From Crambe crambe (Eukaryota > Porifera > Demospongiae > Poecilosclerida > Crambeidae), in NCBI GenBank assembly GCA_963924555.1, contig OZ004596.1, positions 1,736,001 through 1,800,000 on the forward strand: a stretch of DNA of 64,000 nt, written 5' to 3'. The notes beneath the pieces were generated by a model that ran no database searches, was not told where the DNA came from, and was given only the letters and a program-made list of their open reading frames with translations. This document shows, in pieces, positions 47,519 through 60,100 of the stretch. The position numbers and the translations under genes were made by a program. The number at the start of each line of letters is the position of its first letter. Position 1 is the stretch's first letter.

Positions 47519-48680
47519 TGATGATGATGATGACAATTTTGAGCACTACCTTTGTGGCACAAGGTCACGTCATGTGTCAGTTACCCCCTACATCTTGTAA
47601 CTACATCCTGTACATAACCAGTGATGTAATGAACCAACAAAAATCTTACATAATTGTTGTCATCTTCAATAATTAGAACAAATCATCTCAAATTAGTGCA
47701 ATGGGCGAAATAAAAACGTGGTCCATATCACTGAGGTGTCCCCCCCCCCCCCCTCCCATTTTAAAATCCAGACATTCCTACATGTAACTATTCTAAGGAT
47801 TCTGACATATATTTGATTACAAGACATACATTCAGGAATTTGCTTGTTTGGCTGTTTTTATTGCAAGCATGATATTGATCAAATCTTTTTATTGCAAGCA
47901 TGATATTGATCAAATCTCTTATTGTTTCTAAGCACTTTTGACACACTCAGATCACAAAAGGAATGATAAACCTCGTTAACCTTTCCATCCCAGCAGTTAA
48001 ATGTCTAAACAAGCATAGCAGACTCAGATATCTATGTCTCCCGAGATTGTTGAAAACAGGGTTACTCATTTTGTGAGGTGTAATGAAACTTGATACTCTT
48101 TGTTAGACAGAGCCTCTCAATCTTTATCTTTGCTATGATTATGAGGATTCAGCTGTTACACAGAATAGTCTCACCAGAAGTTGTGAAAGCAGGCAAGCCA
48201 GCTGGAGATATAACTAAAACTGCATAACACCATCACACATGCAACTGAAAGCTAATAGTTAAATGCATCATGCCGTTCCTTCTTGAGATAAACATACCAG
48301 AAAGTATTCAATGCTACATTTCTACACCAGGCTTCTAGTCCAACTGTAGCATAATATCTACTCTAACAGCAGCTTGCAGCAGTAATTTTGGCTACATGAC
48401 ACACAGTTTCCCATAGTTATGAGAGAGGTAGTCCATGTAGTTGAAATCTGATAGGGGGAGGAAGTGATCTGTTATGCATAGGAACAGATTGCACTGGTTT
48501 CCAAGACTGAGTCAGCTAAAACTATATCATACTCTTGTAGCTAGCAAGCAAGCCTATAGGTAGATAGCTGGAACAAGGGCACTTTTGCAAACAAGCTCTA
48601 CATACCAGCCCCGCTCCTACCTCTTTTCTATTTGGTAGTCTTCCTTGGAATAAGCCATCCAGTAGGATATCTCTGCTCAT
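38253..48680 (-). CDS. PH-SH2 adaptor protein with proline-rich tyrosine-motif tail
   Basis: Eight exons in phase: 48621-48680, 46603-46677, 42314-42487, 41255-41689, 40855-40994, 40061-40127, 39518-39650, 38253-39112 (647 residues). Residues 1-103 form a PH domain split over three exons (LLDGLFQGRLPNRKE, FYLYYLELTTSQFHIFDGQD, EFRFYLNRPGDGKYVF, REEWISKLQRVI), expected to bind phosphoinositides. A Ser/Pro-rich linker follows, then an SH2 domain at about 253-345 (PKWFWGTMNRQDCEDRL, GNFVIRVNATG, HHHKILHHDGQWRF, SLADLLDTYM). In the SH2 core the usual FLVRES motif reads NFVIRVN; the Arg is kept. The tail is Pro/Lys-rich with PxxP segments and four YxN-type sites (YANTEP, YQNWEF, YQNVGF, YQNIGF) that fit the Grb2-SH2 preference. 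The layout resembles SH3BP2 or DAPP1/SH2B-type adaptors but with an added tail; orthology is not claimed. Confidence 0.88.
43545..43622. repeat. (GA)n microsatellite in PH-SH2 intron
   Basis: Nearly pure GA run, noncoding, in the intron 42488-46602. The rest of that intron shows only the retroelement remnant and repeats listed separately. Confidence 0.95.
44180..44610 (-). pseudogene. putative LINE 3' remnant in PH-SH2 intron
   Basis: On the minus strand the segment about 44365-44600 reads VRKEFEGSWYKVALERGSW, then a basic/acidic stretch (ATEKRVKEDELRKKRKAAEL) and a stop. The W-x5-ALER-x2-W spacing looks like the C-terminal end of a non-LTR retrotransposon polyprotein. It is followed downstream by a GC-richer tail (GGGGCCACCCCTTGGGG on the plus strand). 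A (CA)n run cuts it off on its 5' side. The family is unidentified. Confidence 0.35.
44612..44675. repeat. (CA)n microsatellite
   Basis: Pure CA dinucleotide run adjoining the retroelement remnant in the PH-SH2 intron. Confidence 0.97.
45770..46045. repeat. about 27-29-base minisatellite (CTAGCAGGACACAATACCAT)
   Basis: Nine or so imperfect units containing ATCTAGCAGGACACAATACC followed by ATACCACTGT; in the PH-SH2 intron between the second and third exons. Confidence 0.9.
46925..47070. repeat. short tandem repeat of about 59 bases (GCTATGGGATTAAGACTATG)
   Basis: Three imperfect copies of a unit containing CTATGGGATTAAGACTATGG and ATCTGGTC in the first PH-SH2 intron. Confidence 0.7.
47410..47514. 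repeat. (GTGA)n-(GA)n compound microsatellite
   Basis: GTGA tetranucleotides (47412-47444) pass into a long GA run; in the first PH-SH2 intron. Confidence 0.95.
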
Positions 48681-49809
48681 GTTTGAAGTCAGCAACGGCT
48701 GGAAGTATCGCTTGAATAACCTGGCACACTTTTACGACGGACTATTGAATTGACTAAATAAAACAAGTCTCTGCAAATCACTGTTTCAACATCACAAGTC
48801 GAATTTCCATTTCCGCCTAAGAATAGGCGGAGGCGTGACCTTATGACCCTCCTATGAATGCGATTTTTTAATATTAATTTGGGCTCAGTTTGGGGGTCAA
48901 AGGTCAACCAATTGTATGCGCATGCGCTAAGCTAGGCTTAGGTAGATTATGCCAGCATAATTTTGGGAATAATTGGGACATCCTGGAATCAAGCATAATG
49001 CCAGAATAATGGGGCATATTTTGAGCATAGTGAGAATAATTGGAGCTTCTGCAAGCCTGAAAACAAAGACTTCTGTCACTCTCTACTGCCTGAGGTGGTT
49101 TCTTGCTACACTGTGACAGTGTCTAGCTATATCGATACCTAAGACCTGAATCATTAATATGGACAACTACATGCAGCTGTTAGTTTATGGCAATGGCTAA
49201 GCTACTTCTAGCTCTGCTACTGCTACTGGTGGACTGGGGAAGCATAATCATTAGCTTATTTAATAATAATAGTGGGAATAATTGGTGCATTTTAGGGAAT
49301 AATTGGTGTATTTTAGGTGCATTTGAGGGAATAATAGGTAGCATTTTGGAGCATTGTGGAATAGAATAACTGGAGAAATCTTGAGCATAATCTACCTAAG
49401 CCTAATCTGTGACACTGATGTCTTTGAGCTTAGCAGTATCCATTTTCAAATCTCTCAACAAGAATTTTGACCTGCTCAGTTTCGCTCAGTTTCAGTACAA
49501 GGGGAACGTTGTCCACTGGAAATTATCCCATGTGTTATACTCCAACAGCACTTTTTCTTTGACAAAATGCCTAGACTTGGAACTTTCTCCCTCCTTTCGA
49601 CTTCAAATTGCCACTATTAAGCGTAATCTAGTGAACTTTTTATGGAACCACTTCAGGGATAATTTTCTCTTTACATCAACCTGCAACTATCATTACTTGT
49701 GTCCATGTTCAAGATGTATTTCACAGTCCAACTTTTAACTCTCACTCTCTTCTAGCTGTTCACTCAGACCATCAGTATAGTAACTATTATCCTCTGTTGT
49801 TTTTTTTTA

Positions 49810-49854
<45 letters not shown>

Positions 49855-50080
49855 TTTTTTTAACCCTCACTTGCTCATTTGTCGCCATTTAGCTACTATG
49901 TAAGGCATTATTACATAACAAACGGCACATGCACACACACAAGGTCTGGCAAGCAAGCCAATCTTTTGACATTTTTTCCAAACTACCACCCCAGACTGAG
50001 ACACCATTCTGCAAATGCAATTTGGCAGTAGGAGCTATCAATCGTACCCAGGCCTTTTCTTTTTCAGGTATGAGGTAGTC
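48681..50080. other. intergenic region between the PH-SH2 and myosin genes, left part
   Basis: Upstream of the PH-SH2 start. TGCGCATGCGC at 48917-48927 is a candidate NRF1-type promoter site for that gene. A (TG)n run is at 49813-49852, and short direct repeats of GGGAATAATTGG and TTAGGGAATAATTGGTG lie near 48966-49300. No convincing gene is seen. Confidence 0.45.
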
Positions 50081-50084
50081 TGGC

Positions 50085-50127
50085 GTCGCCAGCCCAGCTT
50101 TTCTTCTTTTTTGGGGAAAGGCAGGTA
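50085..50127. mobile_element. MITE terminus remnant flanked by an 11-base direct repeat
   Basis: TAGTCTGGCGTCGCCAGCCC, continuing AGCTTTTCTTCTTTT, is identical to the terminus of the MITE at 37258. It is bounded by CAGGTATGAGG on both sides (about 50075-50085 and 50132). Only one terminus remains, so it looks like a deletion product. Confidence 0.55.
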
Positions 50128-50339
50128 TGAGGTAGTCTACCTCTGATAATTCATCAGTGGAAAACCACTTCTACCACACAAGATAATGCAGGCACATTTC
50201 AATGGGTAGCAAGTGCTACCTCTGGTAATTCAAGATCACATTTCCTGCAGCTCTTGCAGGTAAGGTGTAGACAATGTTGTCGGCGCGGCGCGCGCGCGAG
50301 CCGGATCGATATATTATATCGATATATCGCGCGATATCG

Positions 50340-51262
50340 ATGTCCCTCTACGGCAACGATCTCTTTCCTACAGCATTGATGAGGCCTCCTTCCAGAACTT
50401 ACTCTCTTCTGCCCCCACCATCCGCTCACGAGCTCTGGTATACTCTTCAAGTCTGCCTCATGCAGGGGACTGGCTTAATGTGGTGCCATCAACATCACTG
50501 GGTCTTCACCTTCAAGACAGAGAATTCCAATGCTGCCTGCGGTACTGGCTGGGAATTCCTCTCCAAAGTAATCCACTTCCTTGCCCAGAATGCCGGGACA
50601 CTGCTGACATCTTTGGTGATCACCAGGTTGGGTGTAGTGGAAACGGTGACCGCATTTCCCGGCATAATGCCATACGTGATGTGGTCTTCTCTGCAGCCCA
50701 GTCTGCAGCCTTGGCCCCTTCCAAGGAGACCCCTGGCCTCCTTGCCAGCTCCCTCTCTCGCCCAGCTGATATCCTTCTACCCAATTGGAAAGGGGGCCGT
50801 CCTGCAGCTCTGGATGTCCATGTAATCAGCCCCCTGCAGCAGCAGACTCTAAATGAAGCCTCCTTCACCCCAGGCCATGCCCTTCAGGTGGGAGTGAACC
50901 GCAAGCTAGCATCCTCTTTATCAGCTTGCCGCTCGGCAGGCTTGCACTTCATTCCTCTGGTAGCAGAAACGTTAGGTGGCCTTGCTGACGACACAATTCA
51001 AACTGTTCACTCCATTGGCAAGGCCATCGCAGACAGAGTGGGTACTACAGATTCCTCTAACTCTTCCAAGCACCTCTTTGGTCGATTAGCCATCGCCCTG
51101 TGGCGTGGCAACGCCTGTTTATGGCTACATCGCCTCCCAACTCTCCCCCCCTCTCTAGACGGAGTGCCATGACTTGGACTTGTTTGTTTGTCTGTGTATA
51201 ATCGAATGCCATTATTAAAATTATAAAAATTAAAATAAAATAAAATTAAAAAAAAAAGAAGA
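50340..51262 (+). pseudogene. 5'-truncated retroelement ORF with A-rich 3' tail
   Basis: An open frame from about 50343 to the stop near 51170 contains CPECRDTADIFGDHQVGC (a CxxC-x10-H-x3-C candidate zinc motif), RHNAIRDVVFSAAQ, RPADILLPNW and AALDVHVISPL, then LFGRLAIALWRGNACLWLHR. I recognise this as the C-terminal part of an invertebrate reverse-transcriptase-type protein that occurs as many genomic copies; the exact clade is unknown to me. No reverse transcriptase core is present. About 50 bases beyond the stop the sequence becomes A-rich (51218-51261), as in a target-primed insertion. Palindromic CG/AT-rich DNA (GATCGATATATTATATCGAT) precedes it. Confidence 0.5.
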
Positions 51263-51632
51263 TCGGATCGGATCGAGCGCGCGCAAAATGCGGCAAAAAT
51301 CCGACCATGGGCATTGGTGGTTGATTGCTTTTTAAACGATTGCGTTTTTCCTATTCTCCTCTTTCCTCTTTCTCTCCCTCATTTCCAAAATTAAAATTAC
51401 TAACGTATGCTTCACCCCCGGCCCCGCCCCACTGATAATCACCTTTGCAGCTGAATTCAATCGTCCATCTTCTAGAAGAAGAAATATTGAAGCTACGCTA
51501 CACATTGATACCGTACAAACCTTTGAAAGTACCGAAGACATTGCATTTCTGAGAGTGTGGGCTGGTGGCTGGTGGACTTTACCGTGGTGAAACTAACCTT
51601 CCTAGCTAGCTAGCTAATTTGGAAGGTCAGCC

Positions 51633-51936
51633 ATGGTAAGTTCATATTACAACAGCTGGCCTGCTGCACTGAAATTGCGGAGTAGTATATCTTAGCAAAT
51701 ATTAGAGCCCTTGCATAGCTACAAATTAGCTGGCTAGCTAAGAGCTACAATGACCCTTGCTGACAAGGCTGGTGCTACATTCTTTTTTGCAACAGGCATA
51801 CCACTGGCAGAGTCGGAGTAAGAAATCAAGTGGTGTAGAAGACATGGTTCTCCTCGTCAAGATTCAAGAATCAGCTATTGTTGAAAACCTCAAGAAGCGT
51901 TTTTTTGATGATCTGATATATGTATCCTGTTACATG

Positions 51937-51988
<52 letters not shown>

Positions 51989-54080
51989 TGTTCTTACATG
52001 TGTGAATACTGTTGGAATTGGATTGGTACAGTGGGATATAAAAAGCAATCGTTTTACATCAACCACCAATGCCCATGTTTGCAGCTCTTTGCTCTATAGC
52101 ATGCTGGTGACAGAGAGAGTTCAAACTTTGTTATTTGTAAATGCCTCTCTATTATGTTCACTGCTATCTATCAGACTTGAAATCTCTTGGATTGATATAC
52201 AGTGAGCCTTGGCATCCTTGTACCAAATCTCCATTGGCCAAGGTGTAGTAGGTCGAGAAAAGGCCATGTTCCATAGACCCTGTAGAGCTGAGCTCTATAT
52301 GGAAGTACTTCCTATTAGGGACTGTTAGGAACTGAGTGGTTTGGCTATGGTTAGTGCACCATTGTCAGAGTTCCTTTGCCAGAACCCTTTGTAGTTCTGT
52401 CAATGAGGGTTTTCTTTCAACCACTACAAGTATCCTGTTCAATTGTGTTGTGCTAAACTTTAGATTCTGCTATAAACACTTGAGCACAATCATGTTACAG
52501 CCCTGTTGTATTACAATACTAGTATCCTTGGAGAAATTGATAAGCATGAACGCTGGCAGAGTAGTGACCCTGAGGGCATACAGAAACACCAAGACTACTG
52601 AGAAATGAATGTTGGAGTCTATCTCACTATGTTCTTCTCAGGGTCATTACTCTGTATACCCTGTGGCCCGGACATGATTACCTAACACTAGTTTTAAGAG
52701 TATAGCTATAATAGAAAAATTAGTCAGACAAAGGCAGAAAATGACTGGACAAATGAAGAAATTGACTGGCAAATGTCCTGTGACTGACTGTTATTATGAG
52801 CCCTGCTGTATACCCAGTATTCATCTCAGGATCACTGTAGTATACCTAGTGTTTTTCTTGGGGTCACAACTCTGTATATGTGTTCATCTCAGGGTCACAA
52901 CTCTGTATACCAAGTGCTCTGTATTCCCACTCAGTGTTCATCTCAGGGTCAGAACTCTGTATACCAAGTGCTCTGTATTCCCACTTAGTGTTCATCTCAG
53001 GGTCACAACTCTGTATACCAAGTGCTTTGTATTCCCACTCAGTGTTCATCTCAGGGTCACAACTCTGTATACCAAGTGCTCTGTATTCCCACTCAGTGTT
53101 CATCTCAGGGTCACAACTCTGTATAACCAAAGTGCTCTGTATTCCCACTCAGTGTTCATCTCAGGGTCACAACTCTGTATACCAAGTGCTCTGTATTCCC
53201 ACTCAGTGTTCATCTCAGGGTCACAACTCTGTATACCAAGTGCTTTGTATTCCCACTCAGTGTTCATCTCAGGGTCACAACTCTGTATACCAAGTGCTTT
53301 GTATTCCCACTCAGTGTTCATCTCAGGGTCATAACTCTGTATACCCTTTTTTCAGGATCATTAAAATCTAAAGTGTGTGGTATGTCTCTCTAAGCTACAC
53401 ATGCAAGTTCCTGGGTGTTACAGCTCTTGCTACTTAAGGTGATTAAGTAGTTTAATATTACTAACTTTACTCCATTGCTAACTAAAACACTACTTCTTAA
53501 GGAGAAAGCATTTGGCATCCCACATGTGAACAAACACTTAATCAAATCACTGATTTGCTTTTTGCAAACTCTGTAAGTCTTTGGGAAAATGAAGAGTGTA
53601 ATCTCTGCATCAGCTTTCAAATGGATTACTTCAATTAGTATAAATGATACAGGGTGGATCTGTATAATAATTAGACTGTATTGCTTGTTGTGTCTCCAGT
53701 TAAACATTTATAATTTCGTATGTGAGAGCGCATGTGACTTGTTTGCAATAAGCCATGATTTCCCAGTGTTCTTTCTTTTCAAATCCCCTTGCTGTTAGCA
53801 AGCCGAGTGACCTGATGTTGAACGCTGTCAGAGAGACACTCCTGCATGCAGTTCCATGTTGCTGATTGTTGTGAAACAAATGGTTTAATATGTCTCAGTG
53901 GGAGCTCTATAAGTCCTATCGCATTGAGCGATTAATAGCACATTCACGGGGTGCAACAGACCCTTTCATTTGCAGCCTAAAATGGATGCCATTCAGATTC
54001 GTCGCATCAGACAGGGAAATCTTGTCTTGTATGGCAACAAGTGAGTGCAAAGCCTTTGCACTGGCATTGAATGTGTGTGT

Positions 54081-54111
<31 letters not shown>

Positions 54112-57100
54112 GGGGGGGGGGAAGCACTCAATGTGAACTCACTGAAATCAAATTGAGTGTTCCAGATTCAAATTAAATTATATTCAAATGAATTTGTAAT
54201 GACCATGGTTTGAAAGGGGACTTGATTTCATATTTCATTTCAGCATTATGGTTAGGATGTTACTTTGTTCATGACCCTGAGTGTAATGTTTATCTTTCAT
54301 TTTTGTTAGTATTGAAGTCTTGATAGATGTGGTAAATCCTATTGCAGTATTGTATGATTTCATTTCCCCAAATAAGGAATCAATGCTGATACATTATGAA
54401 TTAAATTTTTGTATGAATGTTTATGGAACACAGTGATTTTCCATTTTCAGTTGCCTTTCTTATCATTATTCTTCCTCCTCTAGTTTGTGTGGTCTGCAAG
54501 TGGTAATAATATAACAATACACTCCTTGCTTTTGGATTCGACTAAGTCCAGAGGAAACATTAATATTGCTATGCAGAGTAGGTATACAGTGCACCTTTAC
54601 TGGAAACTTTAGGGCTCTGTGTAATTGTGATGTGGTGATATGATATCTCTTCCTCTCTAACCCCTTCTCTAACCCCCCCCCCCAAAAAAAGAAAAAAAGA
54701 AAAAAATGTGGCCCTCAATGAAAGGTCTCATTATGCCACCTTGTAAGGACACTAACTCCCTATCAAAAATTATATTCCAGCCTCAAAGAGACCACCTCCA
54801 TGACTCATTGAAATTGTAAATATATACTGCACTCTGCCCTGCGCACACATAATGTACATGCTCCGATTTCTACAGCCTCTCTACAGCCTCTCTGGATAGT
54901 CATAGGTGCTAGGTTTACTGGCTTATCTAAGTGGATTGTAGGCTCTAGGCTTATAAGACCTAGTCCATAGGTGTCACAGTAAGTAGGTTTCACATATTAA
55001 CTTCCTTTATGTGCAGTGTAGGCGTGAGGTACGTATGTTTTGGTATAGTGTAGTTATATAGGAGTGTTAGGTACACATTGGTGAGGCAGTGAGGAGGTGG
55101 ATTGCATGCATGTATACTAGTGTGTACATACAGGGCTTCTTTTTTTATCTTATTTGGTTACTTTTAAGTTGTCTTGTTTGAGTTTAGATAGTTTTATGAC
55201 TTGTATTCTCTAGATAATGGCATTGCTTAATTTCCCTGATGGTTGACTGCACCCCTAATAATTATAGCATACTTTACGTATTAAGAGATTCTTTTTCCTG
55301 GAATTAAAAAAAATAATTTTTTTTTGCTTTGAATATTAGCCATCACTTACTGATTTCATGTGTATTCTGGTCTGTACTTTTTTTTTGTTGGTGCACATAT
55401 GATGGGGTTCTATCTATTGACCTTGACTCTCTCTCTCTCTCTCCTCTCTTCCTGCTGGTACTATATAGACATATATTGGTCCAGTGTTGATATCAGTCAA
55501 CCCGTTCAAACAGATGACATACTTCACAGATAAGGAAATCGAGATCTATCAGTGTGCTGTAAGTAGCAGTAGTGCTCGCATACATAATCCAGCTACACTG
55601 TATTAAATTTTAATGTATGACATTATGTGGTGTAACTGCAACCCTGTGATTATATATGAATCCCTGCATGGGGACAACCCTGAATCCCTGCATGGAGACA
55701 ACCCTGTGATTATCTGAATCCCTGCATGGGGACAACCCTGTGATTATCTGAATCCCTGCATGGGGACAGCCCTGTGATTATCTGAATCCCTGCATGGGAC
55801 AACCCTATGATTATCTGAATCCCTGCATGGGGACAGCCCTGTGATTATCTGAATCTCTGTATGGGGACAATCCTGTGATTAGCTGATCCCTGCTGCATGC
55901 CTGAATCCTGCATGAGGACAATTTTATAATTCTCTGGTATTGTGTGCTCTTATGATATGTAGGCATCCTACGAGAACCCACCTCACATTTGGGCCCTCAC
56001 GGACAATATGTATCGAAACATGTTGATAGAGAATGAGAACCAGTGTGTCATCATCAGGTCAGTGGACCTTAAATAACATTGAGTTGACAGCCTGACAGAG
56101 GCACATGAATTCCCATCTATGGAATCGTCATTAGTGTGTCTGGACTGTGTGCAGTTTCAAACATAGTCATCATGATGTACACAGCAGGGTTCTCCCCAGG
56201 CATCTTAAGGCATAGCCGGCCACTATGCCTTCAGTTCTTCCCCCTATGCATTATTATTCATTATTGGTGGCTGGCTTCTACACCAGAAGCCATCTCAGAA
56301 CACTCATAATCATTAGGCCCCTCTCCTTCATGATGATTATATTTATACCTTCAATAAACCCTGGGGAGAACCCTGCACAGATACAGTACCACTACACATC
56401 TGTCTGTGTTACATCACTTCCCTATATTATGTACTTGCTTTCCAAATATGGTGCAATACACAAATCAAACGTTAGCTCATGATGACATGGATACATGATG
56501 ACATGGATACAGAGCTATAGCTCATGATGACATGGATACAGAGCTATAGCTCATGATGACATGGATACAGAGCTATAGCTCATGATGACATGGATACAGA
56601 GCTATAGCTCATGATGACATGGATACAGAGCTATAGCTCATGATGACATGGATACAGAGCTATAGCTCACGATGACATGGATACAGAGCTATAGCTCATG
56701 ATGACATGGATACAGAGCTATAGCTCACGATGACATGGATACAGAGCTATAGCTCATGATGACATGGATACAGAGCTATAGCTCACGATGACATGGATAC
56801 AGAGCTATAGCTCATGATGACATGGATACAGAGCTATAGCTCACGATGACATGGATACAGAGCTATAGCTCACGATGACATGGATACAGAGCTATGTGTG
56901 CATACACAGGTCCTTGCTATTGTGCGACTCTTAAATAGAAGCAGTACAAAATACAACCAAGGTCTATGATATCGCAGCTCCCTCTTATGATACCTTATAA
57001 GGATATTATGATTTAGTTTGTGTATGTTTTGATTGGTGGTATACCTGTACTAACATTTGAGAGGTTTTCTTTATCAAGGGATTGTGTTAGCCTCAAATCC

Positions 57101-60100
57101 AGCCTTCTTTTTGGGGGGTTGGGGGCCTGGTATCCACTGTGCGCCAATACAATTAATAAACGCTCATGCGATGACAAGTTTTAACGAGATTGAGAAGTGC
57201 TAAGTGCAATCTCATGCATGATTCCGAGAATGCTTAGATCCCAGAAGTAACAAGGGCTTCAGGGGCACAGAAGAGAAGGTTATCTGATCTAAGACTGGCA
57301 GATGTAGCGAGGTAGTACTGGCCACAGCGTCATTGGACGATCGATCATCAGAGCAACACAACCAGTACTGTGCTACACTTACCAGCATTATCATGAAGGG
57401 GAGGTTCTGGTAACAGAGACTCTATAACCAGTAGGTGGACGAACAAAAACATCCTTCCCATCGTAGACTGCCTTGACAGCTATGCGTTGTTCCTTCTTCT
57501 GGAATGCAAAGTTTCTGCAAGGAGAAACAAAGAGCAGCAGCAAAGGAGAAACGAGGAGCAGCAGCAAAACAATATACTAGCACTGGTTGTGAAAACTGCA
57601 CCCATTAATTATGACAATCGTGTAGCGGAAATATCCAAGTGAATATCCTGATTCCCACATCCGCAAGCAAAAAAAAAAAAAAGGAAAAAAGGAGGCTGGG
57701 TTCAAGGCTAGGGATTATGTGAGGTTCCTAACGTTATAATGTGAGGTTCCTAACCCTCATGTATACTAGAGTGAGGCTCCTAACCTACATACATAGCTCA
57801 ATGGTCTTGATTCAGAGGTTGATGCTGACCTTTTGTCCTATTTCTGTGTGGGATTATTAAGTGCATAGCAGTCCCAAGACATATCTTTTTCTCTCTCTCT
57901 CTCTCTCTCTCTCTTTCTATTGTCCTAAATCCTTGTCATAAGGGTAGCCATGAGTTACGGAGAACTAAATTACTAGGTGGCCCAATGAATGCTAGCTGGC
58001 TATGCCTGGCAATAGCCTTGGGGCTGAGATATTGTAGTATTTATCTCACCCCCAAGGCTATTCAATTGCCAGGCAATCACGAATTATATAAATTACCAAG
58101 AGGTGGCCAAATGAATTGTACCATCACATACATAATATCAAATTTCCCCTCACACAATAATTAGCAACTCATTATATGCAGCCACTACTAATTCCACAAG
58201 TCAAATGGTGCATGAGGTGATTTCCTTATTTGTACAGTTACTTCATTGTACTCCATTGTTTGTTTTACACCTGCCCCCTCGACTCTCCTCTGTCATTCTC
58301 ATCTTGTGACATACATGCATACATACATACATACATACATACATACATACATACATACATACATACATACATACATACATACATACATACATACAGTGGA
58401 GAAAGTGGAGCTGGCAAGACTGTGGGTGCAAAGTTCATCATGCAGTATATTGCCAAAGTGTCTGGTGGAGGTCCTAATGTCCAGGTATGTTGCACAGGTA
58501 TTATTATTCCCTATAGTATAATGAACACCCCATAATGAGATCAAGGTCCTCTCCACTCTGCCTGTACCTTTTTCAACTATTTCAACTTCCCTAATGAGAT
58601 CGCCTCCCTATTAATGAAGGCCACTTGGAACTTCCTGGCCCATAAGGTGGTCACAGTAAGCAGGTTTCACTCATAAAGAGGGTGACCTCATTACAGGGTC
58701 GTCTGATTTCCATTCACTTATCCCTTAATTGGACTATAGTCAGATTTTAATACTATTTCCAAGTAATCAAGTGTCTCTACTGCAGTAATCCTATAAATAT
58801 TTATTGTTGGGAGATGCAATGTTATTGCAACTATGGACTTGAATTTCACATGTCAGAGTATCGATTATTTTGCTAATGTGTGAAAGGGCTGTTGATGATG
58901 TTAGAGCCTCCAAAACAGCATCACCAATGAGAGACCCAAAGTAGTATAGGGTTAGCTTATGTGGCAGTAGCTGGAGGGGATGGACTTGCCAATATATACA
59001 GAACTTAGAGAAGAGTGTAGTTTGTAATAGTGATGTTTCTTTATTCAGCGTGTCAAAGACGTTATTCTTGAGTCCAACCCATTGCTAGAGGCCTTTGGAA
59101 ATGCCAAAACTGTCAGGAACAACAATTCCAGTAGATTTGTGAGTTGCCTAGGTGTTCTGATATGCTTACTGTGTTACATATCATATCTTGTGCCCTTAGG
59201 GGAAGTACATGGAGATCCAATTCTCAAGGGCTGGTCAGCCTGACGGGGGAAAAATATCAAACTTCCTCCTGGAAAAGGTACTGCCCCTTTTTAATTAAAT
59301 TTTAATTGCTTAACTAACCATACCTTAAATACTGTTGCCTCCCTTTTAAATCCAAGAATGCTTGTCTCTGAGCACTTTGGTACCTCTCCTTAATGCTGCT
59401 CCTTCTCTTACATATGTAGTCTCGGGTGGTAGGTCAGAACGAAGGCGAAAGGTGTTTTCACATCTTCTACCAGCTAATATCAGGGGCTGACCAAGAGATG
59501 AGAGGTAAGTATGGTACATAATGTTGTCTAGTTTCTTTGTTCTAACGTCATATAGTAACCAGGTGATCTCCTGTATGTGNNNNNNNNNNNNNNNNNNNNN
59601 NNNNNNNNNNNNNNNNNNNNNNNNNNNNNNNNNNNNNNNNNNNNNNNNNNNNNNNNNNNNNNNNNNNNNNNNNNNNNNNNNNNNNNNNNNNNNNNNNNNN
59701 NNNNNNNNNNNNNNNNNNNNNNNNNNNNNNNNNNNNNNNNNNNNNNNNNNNNNNNNNNNNNNNNNNNNNNNNNNNNNNNGTACTTGAATCAGAGTGGTAC
59801 TTACACAGTGGAGGGCACAGATGACAAGAAAGACTTTGAGGACACGTTGGTGAGTGGAGTATCCTTGAAATGAGGCTATCCCTCTAATCTGGACCCTTGA
59901 AATGGGTCGTCCCAAGGAATGTTTGAATCCATGCTTTATAAATGTACCGCTGAATAAGGCCATCCAGATTTACAGAGGCGTCTCCCTCAATCTGCCCTGA
60001 TTCACCAAAGTGCTTTCGGCCAACCAATTTCATCGCAGCATCTCAGTTTATGGTTTATTTTCTTCTTTTCTTTGCTGCCTCCAGCATGCAATGGAAGTGA

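Noticed and set aside
52741..53371. Repeat-protein-like ORFs on both strands
   Set aside because: The 54-base minisatellite has a period divisible by three, so open frames arise automatically; it lies within a myosin intron.
56475..56895. CRISPR-like array of 29-base units
   Set aside because: Units are contiguous without unique spacers and the DNA is eukaryotic; it is a minisatellite.
59346..59963. 205-residue minus-strand ORF across the gap
   Set aside because: It is made mostly of unknown bases and runs antisense to myosin exons.
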